Shown here: positions 36,194-44,887 of the stretch, in pieces
Layout of the letters: every line of letters begins with the position of its first letter
How positions within the stretch are numbered: the stretch's first letter is position 1
From: Tenacibaculum sp. 1_MG-2023
GTDB taxonomy: Bacteria > Bacteroidota > Bacteroidia > Flavobacteriales > Flavobacteriaceae
Assembly: GCF_030547425.1 (NCBI RefSeq)
Contig: NZ_JAUORH010000021.1
Span: 1-48,625, forward strand
Reading direction: 5' to 3'
DNA: 48,625 nucleotides
The notes under the pieces: model-generated
Told to the model about the DNA's origin: nothing
What the model saw: the letters and a program-made list of their open reading frames with translations, nothing else
Databases searched by the model: none
Translations under genes and position numbers: made by a program

Positions 36194-36472
36194 CTATAAT
36201 AGTCGTTTTGCTATTTCCTCTTCCTCTAGCACTTCTCCATTCTTTAGCAGCATCTGTTTTTTCTCACTAATCGGGTTTAAATACAGTTCATAACCATAAG
36301 TACAGTTGTTAAACCGATATTTTAATGCTTTTACTCCTGCTAACAGTCCTTTTCTTTTTGTTTCTTCATATACGTAATGTGAACAGGATTTTCTAAATAT
36401 ACAGCATGCTGGCTTATCCTTTGGTTTAAACTTCCAATACGTCTTTATAGAAAGAAGTAACAAATGTTTCAT
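36194..36472 (-). CDS. yidD: YidD-like membrane protein insertion factor
   Basis: A 92-aa protein with the YidD pattern: hydrophobic N-terminal helix, then PACCIFRKSCSHYVYEE and RFNNCTYGYEL with the three family Cys (CC...C...C). YidD helps YidC insert membrane proteins. It is not next to rnpA, rpmH or yidC as in most genomes, so it may be a second, accessory copy. Its ATG overlaps the stop of the upstream gene (TAATG). Confidence 0.8.
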   Translation of the reverse strand: MKHLLLLSIKTYWKFKPKDKPACCIFRKSCSHYVYEETKRKGLLAGVKALKYRFNNCTYGYELYLNPISEKKQMLLKNGEVLEEEEIAKRLL

Positions 36473-36705
36473 TATTCTTTACTAAAAACAATCATTTGTC
36501 TGTATGCTGTATATCCTGGTTGAGAACCTATTCCAAAACAACCTGAATCAGGGAGAACATGAGTTTCTACGCTTTCTAATCGAACATATCGCCAACCTTG
36601 ATCGTTATAATTACTAATTATAGCTTCTAATTGTTGTGCTACTTTTGCTGAGTTCCCTTTGTTTCTATCAATAGAGGGTGTAAAGGGTATTACTTTGTAT
36701 TCCAT
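36472..36705 (-). CDS. DUF4177-like small protein
   Basis: A 77-aa soluble protein that opens with a strand (MEYKVIPF), followed by a helix (SAKVAQQLEAIISNYNDQGW) and strands ending YRQMIVFSKE. This strand-helix-GW layout is that of DUF4177-type proteins; assignment is tentative and function unknown. Overlaps the YidD-like start by one base and follows the 49-aa ORF by 24 bp. Confidence 0.65.
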   Translation of the reverse strand: MEYKVIPFTPSIDRNKGNSAKVAQQLEAIISNYNDQGWRYVRLESVETHVLPDSGCFGIGSQPGYTAYRQMIVFSKE

Positions 36706-36729
36706 AACTTTCTCTTTAAAATTTAATTC

Positions 36730-36879
36730 CTAGTTTTTACACCCATTCTTGTCACAGGTGATTCTTTCGCTAGTACTTACCCAATGTTCTGGGTGCTCTG
36801 TTGTGTCAAAACCACATCCTGTAGTTCCTCCTTTACTTCCTTTATGAACCTCGTTTGTTGGTGTGTGTTTTACTGCCAT
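36730..36879 (-). CDS. 49-aa Cys-containing small protein
   Basis: Frame from ATG at 36879 to TAG at 36730: MAVKHTPTNEVHKGSKGGTT then GCGFDTTEHPEHWVSTSE and a CDKNGC end. Three Cys, one His/Trp cluster, no signal or membrane segment. The start is supported by module C, whose -7 box lies 28 bases upstream. It is the first gene of a unit with the DUF4177-like and YidD-like genes. Not recognised. Confidence 0.6.
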   Translation of the reverse strand: MAVKHTPTNEVHKGSKGGTTGCGFDTTEHPEHWVSTSERITCDKNGCKN

Positions 36880-36907
36880 ATCTATATTTTTTTGGTTAAT
36901 ATCATTA

Positions 36908-36954
36908 CAAACCTACCTTGATAAAAACACAAAACCCTACGGTTTCCCGTAGAG
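36908..36954 (-). promoter_or_regulatory. Hairpin-promoter module C
   Basis: Minus strand: hairpin CTCTACGG / CCGTAGGG (36954-36935, one mismatch) ending in TTTTG, 14 bases, then TAGGTTTG (36915-36908), 28 bases before the 49-aa ORF. It also terminates the YjzC-like gene. The stretch after the -7 box (TAATGATATTAA) is nearly the same as in module D. Confidence 0.75.
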
Positions 36955-36981
36955 CTCCCTATAAAATTATACTATTTAATA

Positions 36982-37152
36982 TTAAGCATAAGATATAAGC
37001 TTCCAGTCAACTGAACTCCCTCTATGTGGAGGAAATGTTTCTCCTTCTGATAATGGAATTGTTCCTGATGGGTTTGCTTGTGCTTCCCATACTCCTGACT
37101 CAGGACACTTTTGTCCCGTTTTTCTAATTGTTCCTAATGGTGTTTTTGCCAT
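36982..37152 (-). CDS. YjzC-like small protein
   Basis: A 56-aa protein from ATG at 37152: MAKTPLGTIRKTGQKCPESG, then VWEA and a GETFPPHRG...VDWKLISYA end. The pattern KxGxxCPxSGxW...G.xFPPxxG...W is that of YjzC-like proteins, which look like a single-knuckle beta fold of unknown role. Module D lies just upstream and module C just downstream, so it is monocistronic. Confidence 0.65.
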   Translation of the reverse strand: MAKTPLGTIRKTGQKCPESGVWEAQANPSGTIPLSEGETFPPHRGSSVDWKLISYA

Positions 37153-37181
37153 TTTTTTTATGTTTTAAATTAATATTACTA

Positions 37182-37228
37182 CAAACTTACCTTCCTTAAA
37201 GCACAAAACTTTGAGGGTTTCCGTAGGG
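37182..37228 (-). promoter_or_regulatory. Hairpin-promoter module D (hairpin decayed)
   Basis: Minus strand: intact arm CCCTACGGA (37228-37220) but the second arm no longer pairs; then TTTTG, 14 bases, and TAAGTTTG (37189-37182), 29 bases before the YjzC-like start. With no minus-strand gene immediately upstream, loss of the terminator half is understandable. Confidence 0.6.
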
Positions 37229-37669
37229 TTTGCTACTGTGTTAGGGTCTATACAAAAATGCCCCCATAATTAGAACTTTGTTAGATGTTATATTGGTTTT
37301 CTTAACTTTTAAAAAGAATAACAACCTTCCGTGTTTTCTACTTAGATACCTCCTTTATATCATCTAAAACGTTAAAAAACTCATAAAGTCAGAGAGTTAA
37401 AACGAAAAACAACTACTTTAGTATCAGCTATAAAAATTGTTTGTAAAAAGTAAATTGCTATCCCCTATTACTATTATATCACATTCAATTTTACAACATC
37501 TTTGCGGAGTTAATGCTATAAAGGTACGCTTGTACCTGACTATTTGGTGATGAATAACACCAAGGTTAGTAATTGTTTTGGCATGTATTGGTTATTGCTC
37601 CAATATGCTAGCTGTTACTACCCAAAAAAGGATTCAAATGAAAAAGTAAATAATTTAAAAATCAATATG
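37229..37669. other. AT-rich intergenic region
   Basis: About 440 bp with no convincing gene. A -7-like CATCTTTGC (about 37497-37505) and the inverted repeat GGTAC-GCTT-GTACC (about 37523-37536) precede the HU-like gene. A 42-codon in-frame extension from 37544 is open, but it is Cys/Tyr-rich and unlike the domain, so I treat it as leader. Confidence 0.5.
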
Positions 37670-38371
37670 ATGAAGTACTATTTAATTGAAAACAAGTTAA
37701 CCGATGAAACCAACTACTCAGCACGCATATTAACAGAGCGTACTATTAATCAAGACGAGTTGATTGATAAAATGTTGAGCAAACGTAACCTAGTAAGTAA
37801 AACCGATATTGTAGCGGTGCTTAATTCTTACTATGAAGAAATTATCGAGTCGATAGAAGAGGGCGATAACATTAACCTACCTTTACTAAACATAGGCTAC
37901 TCTATTTCTGGAGTTTTTGATACCGAGGAAGATGGTTTTAATCCTGATACCCATAAACTACATGTAAACCTTAATAGCGGAAAGTTAATTAACGAAATTA
38001 AAGATGATATTCCACTACAAAAAGTAACTGCACCTATTACCAACACGGTTATTACTAATTTAAAAGATATTACTACAGCAACTACAAATACTACCTTATC
38101 TGCCAACGGATTGTTTGAGCTAAATGGTTTGCGTTTAAAGGTTGCTGGTGACCTACCTGAAGTTGGTTTGTATTTTGTTGCCGAAGATGGTACCGAAACC
38201 AAAGTGTCTTATTTAGCACAAAACAGCTATAAGAAAATTATTGGTCAAGCTCCTGCACTTGCTGCGGGTAACTACCATGTTAGAGTTAAAACGCAAGTAA
38301 CAGGAAATTCTGAACGCTTTTTAAAGGATATTATGGTAGGTGATTCTACATTTAGCCTTACTGTTGCCTAA
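37670..38371 (+). CDS. HU-like / DUF4469-type DNA-binding protein
   Basis: Taken from ATG at 37670, a 233-aa protein. Residues 1-110 resemble a Bacteroidota HU-like DNA-binding domain (MKYYLIENKLTDETNYSARI; helix pair with SKTDIVAVLNSYYEEIIESI; NINLPLLNIGYSISG). The C-terminal 80 residues form an Ig-like beta domain as in DUF4469 proteins (LSANGLFELNGLRLKVAGD...GNYHVRVKTQV). Such proteins occur in multiple copies in Bacteroidota with unclear function. It is followed by three hairpins. Confidence 0.78.
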   Translation: MKYYLIENKLTDETNYSARILTERTINQDELIDKMLSKRNLVSKTDIVAVLNSYYEEIIESIEEGDNINLPLLNIGYSISGVFDTEEDGFNPDTHKLHVNLNSGKLINEIKDDIPLQKVTAPITNTVITNLKDITTATTNTTLSANGLFELNGLRLKVAGDLPEVGLYFVAEDGTETKVSYLAQNSYKKIIGQAPALAAGNYHVRVKTQVTGNSERFLKDIMVGDSTFSLTVA

Positions 38372-38373
38372 GT

Positions 38374-38391
38374 AACAACAGTACTGTTGTT
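38374..38391. repeat. 18-bp perfect palindrome after the HU-like gene
   Basis: AACAACAGTACTGTTGTT, self-complementary, two bases after the stop codon and followed by two more hairpins. May be part of a compound terminator or a protein-binding site. Confidence 0.5.
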
Positions 38392-38398
38392 TAACACC

Positions 38399-38435
38399 AA
38401 ACACTACTGTTATGTAACAGGCAACAGTAGTGTTT
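38399..38435 (+). terminator. Hairpin downstream of the HU-like gene
   Basis: 13-bp perfect stem AAACACTACTGTT / AACAGTAGTGTTT with an 11-base loop; a short T-rich stretch follows. Likely the first terminator of the upstream gene. Confidence 0.65.
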
Positions 38436-38463
38436 GATGTTTCAAACAAAACCTACATACCAT

Positions 38464-38493
38464 AAAAAGTACGAGCATCTGCTCGTACTTTTT
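38464..38493. terminator. Bidirectional terminator between the HU-like gene and metF
   Basis: 14-bp stem AAAAAGTACGAGCA / TGCTCGTACTTTTT with a 2-base loop. A and T runs on each side suit termination from both convergent genes. Confidence 0.88.
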
Positions 38494-38637
38494 TGTATTT
38501 CGTATTTGTTATGGTTTTTAATGGGTATTAGGTGTTAACTAGTAAAACTAACAAAATTCTCAATGTTTTATAGGGGGCATTTATTTGAGCTACGTTTAAT
38601 AAACTGTATATATACTTTGGGTTGATTGTGTTTTGTT

Positions 38638-39594
38638 TTAAAACACTGCCTTAGCTATTTGTTGAATATTGGTTGATCTTCCCATTGAGTAATAATGTAA
38701 AATAGGCACTCCTTTTTGTTGTAATTCCTTACTTTGAGCTATGCACCACTCTACCCCTACCTGTCGTACTTCTGCGTTACTTTTACAATTCACCACCTCT
38801 TTTACCAAAACATCCGGTAAATCTACTTTAAAACGGTGCGGAATTAAATTCAATTGTTTTTTGGTCGAAATAGGCTTTAACCCTGGAATAATAGGAACCG
38901 TAATACCTTCTTCTCTGCATTTTTCTACAAACTCAAAGTATTTTTCGTTATCGAAAAACATTTGAGTTACTACATAGTTTGCTCCGTTTTTGATTTTCTT
39001 CTTTAAGAAATGAATGTCAGAATCTAAACTTGGTGCTTCCATGTGCTTTTCAGGATATCCTGCTACACCAATACAAAAATCGGTTTTTGATGAGTTTTGC
39101 AAATCATCATCTAAATACCTTCCTTTATTTAGGTTTTCTATCTGCGTAACTAGCTCACTAGCATACCCGTGCCCTTCTTTTTCTGGTTTAAAATAGGTTT
39201 CGCTTTTTACAGCATCACCTCGCAATGCAACTACGTTATCAATTCCTAAAAAGTCGAGGTCAATTAAGAAGTTTTCGGTGTCTTCTTTGGTGAATCCTCC
39301 ACATAAAATATGCGGAATGGCATCTACTTGATATTTATTTTGAATCGCCGCACAAATACCTACCGTACCTGGACGTTTTTTTACCACTTGTTTTTTTAAG
39401 AGTCCGTCCCCTAACTCTTTATACACGTATTCTTCACGATGGTAGGTTACGTCTATAAATGGTGGGTTAAACTCCATTAACGGATCAATATTTTTAAATA
39501 TTGACTCTATTGTATCTCCCTTTAACGGTGGAAGTATTTCAAACGAAAATAGTGATGTTCCGTTTGCTTTTTCTAAGTGTTCTGTTACCTTCAT
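38638..39594 (-). CDS. metF: 5,10-methylenetetrahydrofolate reductase
   Basis: TIM-barrel flavoenzyme of 318 aa making 5-methyl-THF for methionine synthase. Characteristic segments: FSFEILPP (catalytic Glu), ALRGD, GVAGYPEKH and VTQMFFDNEKYFEF. Last gene of the SAM-regulated methionine operon, 237 bp after the metH C-terminal gene, with a 28-codon ORF in the gap. The product is the methyl donor for the two MetH proteins upstream, so the operon forms one metabolic unit. Confidence 0.95.
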   Translation of the reverse strand: MKVTEHLEKANGTSLFSFEILPPLKGDTIESIFKNIDPLMEFNPPFIDVTYHREEYVYKELGDGLLKKQVVKKRPGTVGICAAIQNKYQVDAIPHILCGGFTKEDTENFLIDLDFLGIDNVVALRGDAVKSETYFKPEKEGHGYASELVTQIENLNKGRYLDDDLQNSSKTDFCIGVAGYPEKHMEAPSLDSDIHFLKKKIKNGANYVVTQMFFDNEKYFEFVEKCREEGITVPIIPGLKPISTKKQLNLIPHRFKVDLPDVLVKEVVNCKSNAEVRQVGVEWCIAQSKELQQKGVPILHYYSMGRSTNIQQIAKAVF

Positions 39595-39621
39595 AAGTAT
39601 GGCTTATAAAGGCGTATTTAA

Positions 39622-39708
39622 TTACACCAATGAGGCTACAAATAACGATACCGCTGCCATTACTAGTAATTGTATTGCAAACCGAATCTCTAAATTATAC
39701 TTTTTCAT
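39622..39708 (-). CDS. Possible 28-aa membrane peptide in the met operon
   Basis: ATG at 39708 opens MKKYNLEIRFAIQLLVMAAV, then SLFVASLV and a stop. One hydrophobic helix with a basic start. It sits between metH and metF in the same direction. It may be a genuine small membrane protein, but at this length chance cannot be excluded. Confidence 0.35.
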   Translation of the reverse strand: MKKYNLEIRFAIQLLVMAAVSLFVASLV

Positions 39709-39831
39709 TTGTCTAATTTTATTGATTTTTTATAGGGCAATATTACTATTGTTTTGTAGCTTTTAGTTTACCTAACTTAAAACTTATTGTTAATTAAATA
39801 CGCTCTTCTGTTTGTTTATTTTAAATTATTC

Positions 39832-42507
39832 TTAATTGTCTGAAATATTAGAATGCAACCATTTTCTGGCTTTCTCTAAGGCTATGTTTTTTCTTTCTGC
39901 GTAATCTCTTACTTGGTCGTCTGTTATTTTTCCTAAACCAAAATACTTAGCTTCTTCGTTAGCAAAGTAATATCCCGAAACTGCTGCTGCTGGCCACATA
40001 GCTAAACTTTCGGTTAAGGTTACTCCTATATTCTTTTCTACCTGTAAAAGCTCCCAAATGGTCTCTTTCTCCAAATGGTCTGGACATGCAGGGTAACCAG
40101 GTGCTGGACGAATTCCTTTGTAATCTTCTTTTATTAACTCATTATTAGTTAAATTTTCTTCGGAAGCGTAGCCCCAATGTTTGGTTCTAACTCTGTGGTG
40201 TAAATATTCTGCTAAAGCCTCTGCAAAACGGTCGGCAATGGCTTGTGCCATAATAGCATTGTAATCATCGTGATTTTCTTTGTATTGCAATGCCAGTTCA
40301 TCAGCTCCAAAAATGGCGGTACAAAAAGCCCCTATATAATCTGTTCTTTCTGTTTCTTTAGGCGCAATAAAATCTGCCAATGCAAAACTTGGTTTTCCTT
40401 CACGCTTTTTTAACTGCTGTCGTAAAGTTCTAAACACAACTACTTCTTTTCCTTTCTTTTGTACTGAAATATCATCATCGTTTATAGAGTTTGCTTCAAA
40501 CAAACCAAAAATAGCTTTGGGTTTTAAGGCTTGTTTTTCTATAATTTGTTGCAACATTTCGTGTGCATCTTTATATAAACTAGTTGCCTCTACTCCTACT
40601 ATTTCATCTTCTAAAATATCTGGATATTTTCCGTGCAAATCCCACGAACGAAAAAACGGACTCCAATCAAAATACGGTACTAAATCTTTTAAACTTACCT
40701 GTTCTAACTTTTGTACACCTAATTCTTTAGGCTTGGTAATGTTAGTTGTTTCCCAATCTATTTTAAATTTTCGCTCTCTTGCTTCTGCAATAGGTATGTA
40801 ATGCTTTTGTTTTCCTCGTTTTAAAAACTTATCACGAAATTCTTCATAATCTTTCTTCAACTTGGCAACATATTCATTGGAGGTTTCTTTGTTTAATAAA
40901 TCTCCAACTACAGTTACCGCTCTTGACGCATCGTTTACGTGTACTACTGCATTTTTATACTGCGTATCAATCTTTACTGCAGTATGTGCCTTTGAAGTTG
41001 TTGCTCCACCAATTAATAATGGAATTTCCAAGTTTTGACGCTCCATTTCTTTCGCTAAATACACCATTTCATCTAAAGAAGGTGTTATCAATCCGCTTAA
41101 ACCAATAGCGTCTACTTTTTCGTTTTTAGCGGTTTCAATGATTTTCTCTGGTGGAACCATTACTCCTAAATCTACTATTTCGTAGTTATTACACCCTAAA
41201 ACAACAGATACTATATTTTTACCAATATCGTGTACATCTCCTTTTACAGTTGCCATGAGTATTTTTCCTATAGCTTGCTGTTCTTCGCTTTTATCTGCTT
41301 CTATATACGGGTTTAAATAGGCTACTGCTTTTTTCATTACTCTAGCAGATTTTACTACCTGTGGTAAAAACATTTTTCCTTCTCCAAACAAATCTCCAAC
41401 TACGTTCATTCCTGTCATTAAATGTCCTTCAATAACGTGTAATGGTTTTGTAACGCTTAAACGTGCTTCTTCTGCATCTTCTTCAATAAAAGTATCTATT
41501 CCTTTTACTAACGAATGTGTAATACGTTCTTGTAACGGTAAACTCCTCCATTCTAAAACCTGCTCGCTGCTTTCTTTTTTAGTTCCTTTTACTGTTTCAG
41601 CAAATTCTAATAAGCGTTCAGTTGCATCGTCTCTCCTATCTAAAACAACATCTTCAATATGTTCTAATAAATCCTTCGGAATATCGTCGTACACCTCCAA
41701 CATTGCGGGATTTACAATTCCTATATTCATACCTGCTTTGATGGCATAGTATAAAAACACCGAGTGCATGGCTTCACGAACCACATTATTACCTCTAAAA
41801 GAAAACGACACGTTACTTACACCTCCACTTACACTTACATGGGGTAAGTTTTCACGTACCCATCGGGTAGCTTCAATAAAATCTAACGCATTTTTTCGAT
41901 GTTCTTCCATTCCCGTAGCTACAGGAAATATGTTTAAATCGAAAATGATATCTTCTGGCGGAAAGTGAACGATGTTCACCAATATTTTATAGGAACGTTC
42001 TGCTATTTCAATTCTTCGTTTATAAGTATCTGCTTGCCCAACTTCATCAAAAGCCATAATAATTACTGCGGCTCCGTATCGTTTAATCTGCGTAGCTTCC
42101 CAAATAAACTTTTCTTCTCCTTCTTTTAAGGAAATAGAGTTTACGACCGATTTTCCTTGTACTACCTGTAATCCGGCTTCAATAATTTCCCATTTAGAAC
42201 TGTCAATCATAATAGGAACTCTCGCAATATCTGGTTCGGATGCAATTAGATTTAAAAAGCGCACCATGGCTTCTTTTCCTTCAATTAAACCATCATCAAA
42301 ATTAATATCAATAATTTGCGCCCCACCATCTACTTGATGACGGGCAATTGCCAAAGCTTCATCAAACTTTTCTTCTTTTATCAATCGGAGAAACTTACGT
42401 GATCCTGCTACATTGGTTCGCTCACCTACATTGATAAAATTACTTTCGGGTGTAACAATTAACGGTTCTAAACCAGATAACTTCATATGTCGTCTTTCTT
42501 CACTCAT
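39832..42507 (-). CDS. metH: Methionine synthase, C-terminal modules
   Basis: Cobalamin-dependent methionine synthase lacking the homocysteine module, 891 aa. Order: methyl-THF-binding barrel (about 20-290, [18 protein letters not shown]), B12 cap (about 325-400), B12 domain with the cobalt-ligand His426 in GDVHDIGKN, and the AdoMet reactivation domain (from about 590; [10 protein letters not shown]). The missing homocysteine module is the preceding gene, 3 bp upstream, so the enzyme is split between two proteins. Split MetH is known in Bacteroidota. Confidence 0.95.
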   Translation of the reverse strand: MSEERRHMKLSGLEPLIVTPESNFINVGERTNVAGSRKFLRLIKEEKFDEALAIARHQVDGGAQIIDINFDDGLIEGKEAMVRFLNLIASEPDIARVPIMIDSSKWEIIEAGLQVVQGKSVVNSISLKEGEEKFIWEATQIKRYGAAVIIMAFDEVGQADTYKRRIEIAERSYKILVNIVHFPPEDIIFDLNIFPVATGMEEHRKNALDFIEATRWVRENLPHVSVSGGVSNVSFSFRGNNVVREAMHSVFLYYAIKAGMNIGIVNPAMLEVYDDIPKDLLEHIEDVVLDRRDDATERLLEFAETVKGTKKESSEQVLEWRSLPLQERITHSLVKGIDTFIEEDAEEARLSVTKPLHVIEGHLMTGMNVVGDLFGEGKMFLPQVVKSARVMKKAVAYLNPYIEADKSEEQQAIGKILMATVKGDVHDIGKNIVSVVLGCNNYEIVDLGVMVPPEKIIETAKNEKVDAIGLSGLITPSLDEMVYLAKEMERQNLEIPLLIGGATTSKAHTAVKIDTQYKNAVVHVNDASRAVTVVGDLLNKETSNEYVAKLKKDYEEFRDKFLKRGKQKHYIPIAEARERKFKIDWETTNITKPKELGVQKLEQVSLKDLVPYFDWSPFFRSWDLHGKYPDILEDEIVGVEATSLYKDAHEMLQQIIEKQALKPKAIFGLFEANSINDDDISVQKKGKEVVVFRTLRQQLKKREGKPSFALADFIAPKETERTDYIGAFCTAIFGADELALQYKENHDDYNAIMAQAIADRFAEALAEYLHHRVRTKHWGYASEENLTNNELIKEDYKGIRPAPGYPACPDHLEKETIWELLQVEKNIGVTLTESLAMWPAAAVSGYYFANEEAKYFGLGKITDDQVRDYAERKNIALEKARKWLHSNISDN

Positions 42508-42510
42508 CTA

Positions 42511-43527
42511 CTAACTATTTTGTCCTACATAAATAAACTCAGCGTGACGCGGTTTGTACTTCGCTGCTATTGCTGCTATTGCTGAAATATGTTTTGGTGT
42601 GGTACCACAACACCCACCTATAATATTGATTAGATTCTTCTTTAGGTATTCTTCTATTTGTTCTGCGGTTTCTTCTGGAGTTTCATCGTATTCTCCAAAG
42701 GCATTGGGTAATCCTGCATTGGGATGTGCCGAAATAGCAAACTCTGTTTTAGAAGCGATTGCCTCTAGGTGAGGTTGTAATAAGTTAGCTCCTAAAGCAC
42801 AATTAAATCCTACAGATAGTAACGGAATGTGTGATATTGAGATTAAAAAAGCTTCTGCTGTTTGCCCTGACAACGTTCTTCCTGAAGCATCAGTAATGGT
42901 TCCAGAAATCATGATAGGAATTTCTATATTTCGTTCCGCTTTTACTTCTTCAATGGCAAATAAAGCGGCTTTGGCATTTAGAGTATCAAATACAGTTTCT
43001 ACCAACAAAATATCTGAACCGCCATCAATTAAGGCTTCTACTTGTTCCTTATAAGCAATACGTAGTTCATCAAAAGTTACCGCTCTGTATCCTGGATCGT
43101 TTACATCTGGCGACATGCTTGCCGTACGATTGGTAGGTCCTATAGAACCTGCCACAAATCGAGGTTTATGAGGTTCTCTTGCAGTGAACTCTTCAGCTAC
43201 TTCTTTGGCTATTTTCGCAGATTGATAATTTAACTCGTATACCAACTCTTCCATTTGATAATCTGCCATGGCAATGGTAGTTCCTGAAAAAGTATTGGTT
43301 TCTACAATGTCTGCCCCTGCAACAAAATATTTTCTGTGTACTTCTTTTACAGCTTCGGGTTGTGTAATGGATAACAAATCGTTGTTTCCTTGTAACGGAG
43401 TTGGATAATCTTTAAAACGTTCTCCACGAAAATCTTCTTCAGTAAACTTATATTCCTGAAGCATGGTTCCCATAGCGCCATCGAGTACGAGAATTCGTTT
43501 TTGTATTTCTTGATAAATGTTTGACAT
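42511..43527 (-). CDS. metH: Methionine synthase, homocysteine module
   Basis: Homocysteine S-methyltransferase barrel of 338 aa corresponding to the first MetH domain. The zinc-binding Cys residues are Cys243 (GFNCALGAN) and Cys306-Cys307 (GGCCGTTP). DGAMGTMLQ at 16-24 is the usual opening. It would bind and activate homocysteine for methyl transfer from cobalamin on the partner protein. The start codon touches the riboswitch platform hairpin (43527-43557), so translation is expected to fall when SAM is high. Confidence 0.95.
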   Translation of the reverse strand: MSNIYQEIQKRILVLDGAMGTMLQEYKFTEEDFRGERFKDYPTPLQGNNDLLSITQPEAVKEVHRKYFVAGADIVETNTFSGTTIAMADYQMEELVYELNYQSAKIAKEVAEEFTAREPHKPRFVAGSIGPTNRTASMSPDVNDPGYRAVTFDELRIAYKEQVEALIDGGSDILLVETVFDTLNAKAALFAIEEVKAERNIEIPIMISGTITDASGRTLSGQTAEAFLISISHIPLLSVGFNCALGANLLQPHLEAIASKTEFAISAHPNAGLPNAFGEYDETPEETAEQIEEYLKKNLINIIGGCCGTTPKHISAIAAIAAKYKPRHAEFIYVGQNS

Positions 43528-43557
43528 TCCTGATATTTAGTGTAATGTTATCAGGAA
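43527..43557 (-). promoter_or_regulatory. Riboswitch expression platform sequestering the metH start
   Basis: Minus strand: stem TTCCTGATA / TATCAGGAA with a 13-base loop, its 3' arm ending on the A of the metH ATG. There is no T run, so this is a translational rather than termination hairpin. The 5' arm contains TGATAAC, which is also complementary to the 5' strand of riboswitch P1 (GTTATCA), giving a mutually exclusive pairing. Confidence 0.7.
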
Positions 43558-43580
43558 AAGAGGAAGTAAAATTCTTTTCG

Positions 43581-43680
43581 TTATCTCCCTGCGAATGCAG
43601 TAGAATGTAGCACCTTCTTTGTTTGCACAAAGGGTTGCTAAGGTTTCAAAGGGTCTATTCCCTCCACCTTTCTTGATAAC
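43581..43680 (-). promoter_or_regulatory. SAM-I (S-box) riboswitch aptamer
   Basis: Minus strand from 43680: GTTATCAAGAAAGGTGGAGG, then the conserved TTTGAAACCTTAGCAACC, AAGGTGCTA and P4 (CTGC-ATTC-GCAG), closing with GATAAC that pairs with the opening GTTATC as P1. These are the core elements of SAM-I. It lies in the leader of the metH-metF operon and would bind S-adenosylmethionine. Confidence 0.93.
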
Positions 43681-43702
43681 ATCAATACGTTAATGAACGA
43701 GG

Positions 43703-43734
43703 CAAAGTTATAGTATTATTTTTTATTTACCCAA
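43703..43734 (-). promoter_or_regulatory. Promoter of the methionine operon
   Basis: Minus strand: TTG (43734-43732), 21 bases, then TAACTTTG (43710-43703), matching the Bacteroidota promoter consensus. The start would lie near 43696, about 16 bases before the aptamer. Confidence 0.7.
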
Positions 43735-43869
43735 TTTTTATTTTAGTTTTAAATAACGGAAAGAAAAAGAACACTTTTGTTACTAGATAAGAAAACTAAA
43801 CAAGTGAGTCTTTTTCTTATTTTCAAGGTCTAGGCTAGAATTTTGTATCTTATTTTTTGACACGATTAA

Positions 43870-43900
43870 AAAAGCGCTGGAATTAAATCACAGCGCTTTT
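43870..43900 (-). terminator. Terminator of the ecotin gene
   Basis: 10-bp stem AAAAGCGCTG / CAGCGCTTTT with an 11-base loop, 10 bp after the ecotin stop, with T run on the minus strand. Confidence 0.88.
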
Positions 43901-43910
43901 AAGTTTGCCT

Positions 43911-44414
43911 TTATTTTTGTTTCACCTCACTAGCACGATATACATCATCTTCTGCTTTAAATATCTTAAATTGAACCTCGTAACCTTCTGGTACATAAAT
44001 AACAATTGGTAATTTCCCGTTATACCTTACTGTTGTTGGCTGACTAGATACAAATTTTTTGACTTTGCTACTTTCAAAACAAGCCATTCGAGTAGATATA
44101 ACTCCGCCATCAGTTTTGAAATCATAATACGAATACCCCCATCCTTTAAGGTCTTTTTTTTCTATACTTCCTATAAGACCGTGCTTATTACAAGTATCTA
44201 CTTCCATCCATTTTCCAATAACAAATTCTATTTTTTTGTTACTATCATTATCTGAATGCGGAACTTCAATAATCATTTGTTTATACCCTTTCTCTGGTTT
44301 AGGATATATTGATACATCCGTTTTTGTTAAAGACGCCTGTCCTACAGCCATAGAAGTAATAGTTAAGAATGTTATTAAAAATAATTTGTTGATTTGCCTT
44401 GAAATTGTTCTCAT
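43911..44414 (-). CDS. eco: Ecotin-like serine protease inhibitor
   Basis: Ecotin of 167 aa with a signal peptide (about 1-25). Matching elements are YPKPEKGYKQMIIEVP, a GWGYSYYDF stretch and the reactive loop STRMACF with P1 Met110. Cys75 and Cys112 are 37 residues apart, as in the E. coli disulfide pair that braces the loop. Ecotins are periplasmic dimers that inhibit trypsin-fold proteases such as elastase and trypsin, protecting against host or predator proteases. Monocistronic. Confidence 0.92.
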   Translation of the reverse strand: MRTISRQINKLFLITFLTITSMAVGQASLTKTDVSIYPKPEKGYKQMIIEVPHSDNDSNKKIEFVIGKWMEVDTCNKHGLIGSIEKKDLKGWGYSYYDFKTDGGVISTRMACFESSKVKKFVSSQPTTVRYNGKLPIVIYVPEGYEVQFKIFKAEDDVYRASEVKQK

Positions 44415-44666
44415 AATAAAATAATTTTCCTAGAGCTTTTCAACATGTATGCCAAAAGTTAATCTAACTAAGACTTTTGTATTCATTCTTAAATTATTTA
44501 CCATTCTTTTAACAACTATGAAAAGTGATGTTAGAATACAAACACATTCTCTGCTAGTTTAAAACCTTATGCTAAATACCTAAATAATAGTTCTTTTGTT
44601 TTATTTCTTGCTATGGTTACCCTTTTGATACAATTGTTATGAAAGAAAAATACTTGTAATAACATG

Positions 44667-44786
44667 TTATTTTTCTTTCTTCCATTTTTTACATGCGTTT
44701 ATGAGTGGCTCAACCAGAATCATGTACGACGTCACCACTACGAACAGAAGATATGCTATTCCAATTAAGGTATAGAGAGTTCTCAT
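44667..44786 (-). CDS. Possible 39-aa membrane peptide
   Basis: ATG at 44786: MRTLYTLIGIAYLLFVVVTS, then YMILVEPLINACKKWKKEK. One strong transmembrane helix and a basic tail, typical of a small bitopic membrane protein. No neighbour within 250 bp in the same unit. Not recognised; could be chance. Confidence 0.4.
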   Translation of the reverse strand: MRTLYTLIGIAYLLFVVVTSYMILVEPLINACKKWKKEK

Positions 44787-44887
44787 GTAATCATTTTTAG
44801 CTTCTTACTAAAAGTTTCAATGTTGACTTCTGCCTTTTTAATAGAAATTGTTTGTTAAAATTTAAAAATTAGCTTTATCTCTTCTTA

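Noticed and set aside
37544..37669. Extended N-terminus of the HU-like protein
   Set aside because: The extra 42 residues are rich in Cys and Tyr and unlike the family; the double ATG at 37667-37672 begins the recognisable domain.
39595..39831. Second riboswitch before metF
   Set aside because: No conserved SAM, B12 or THF riboswitch core is visible; only a 28-codon hydrophobic ORF.
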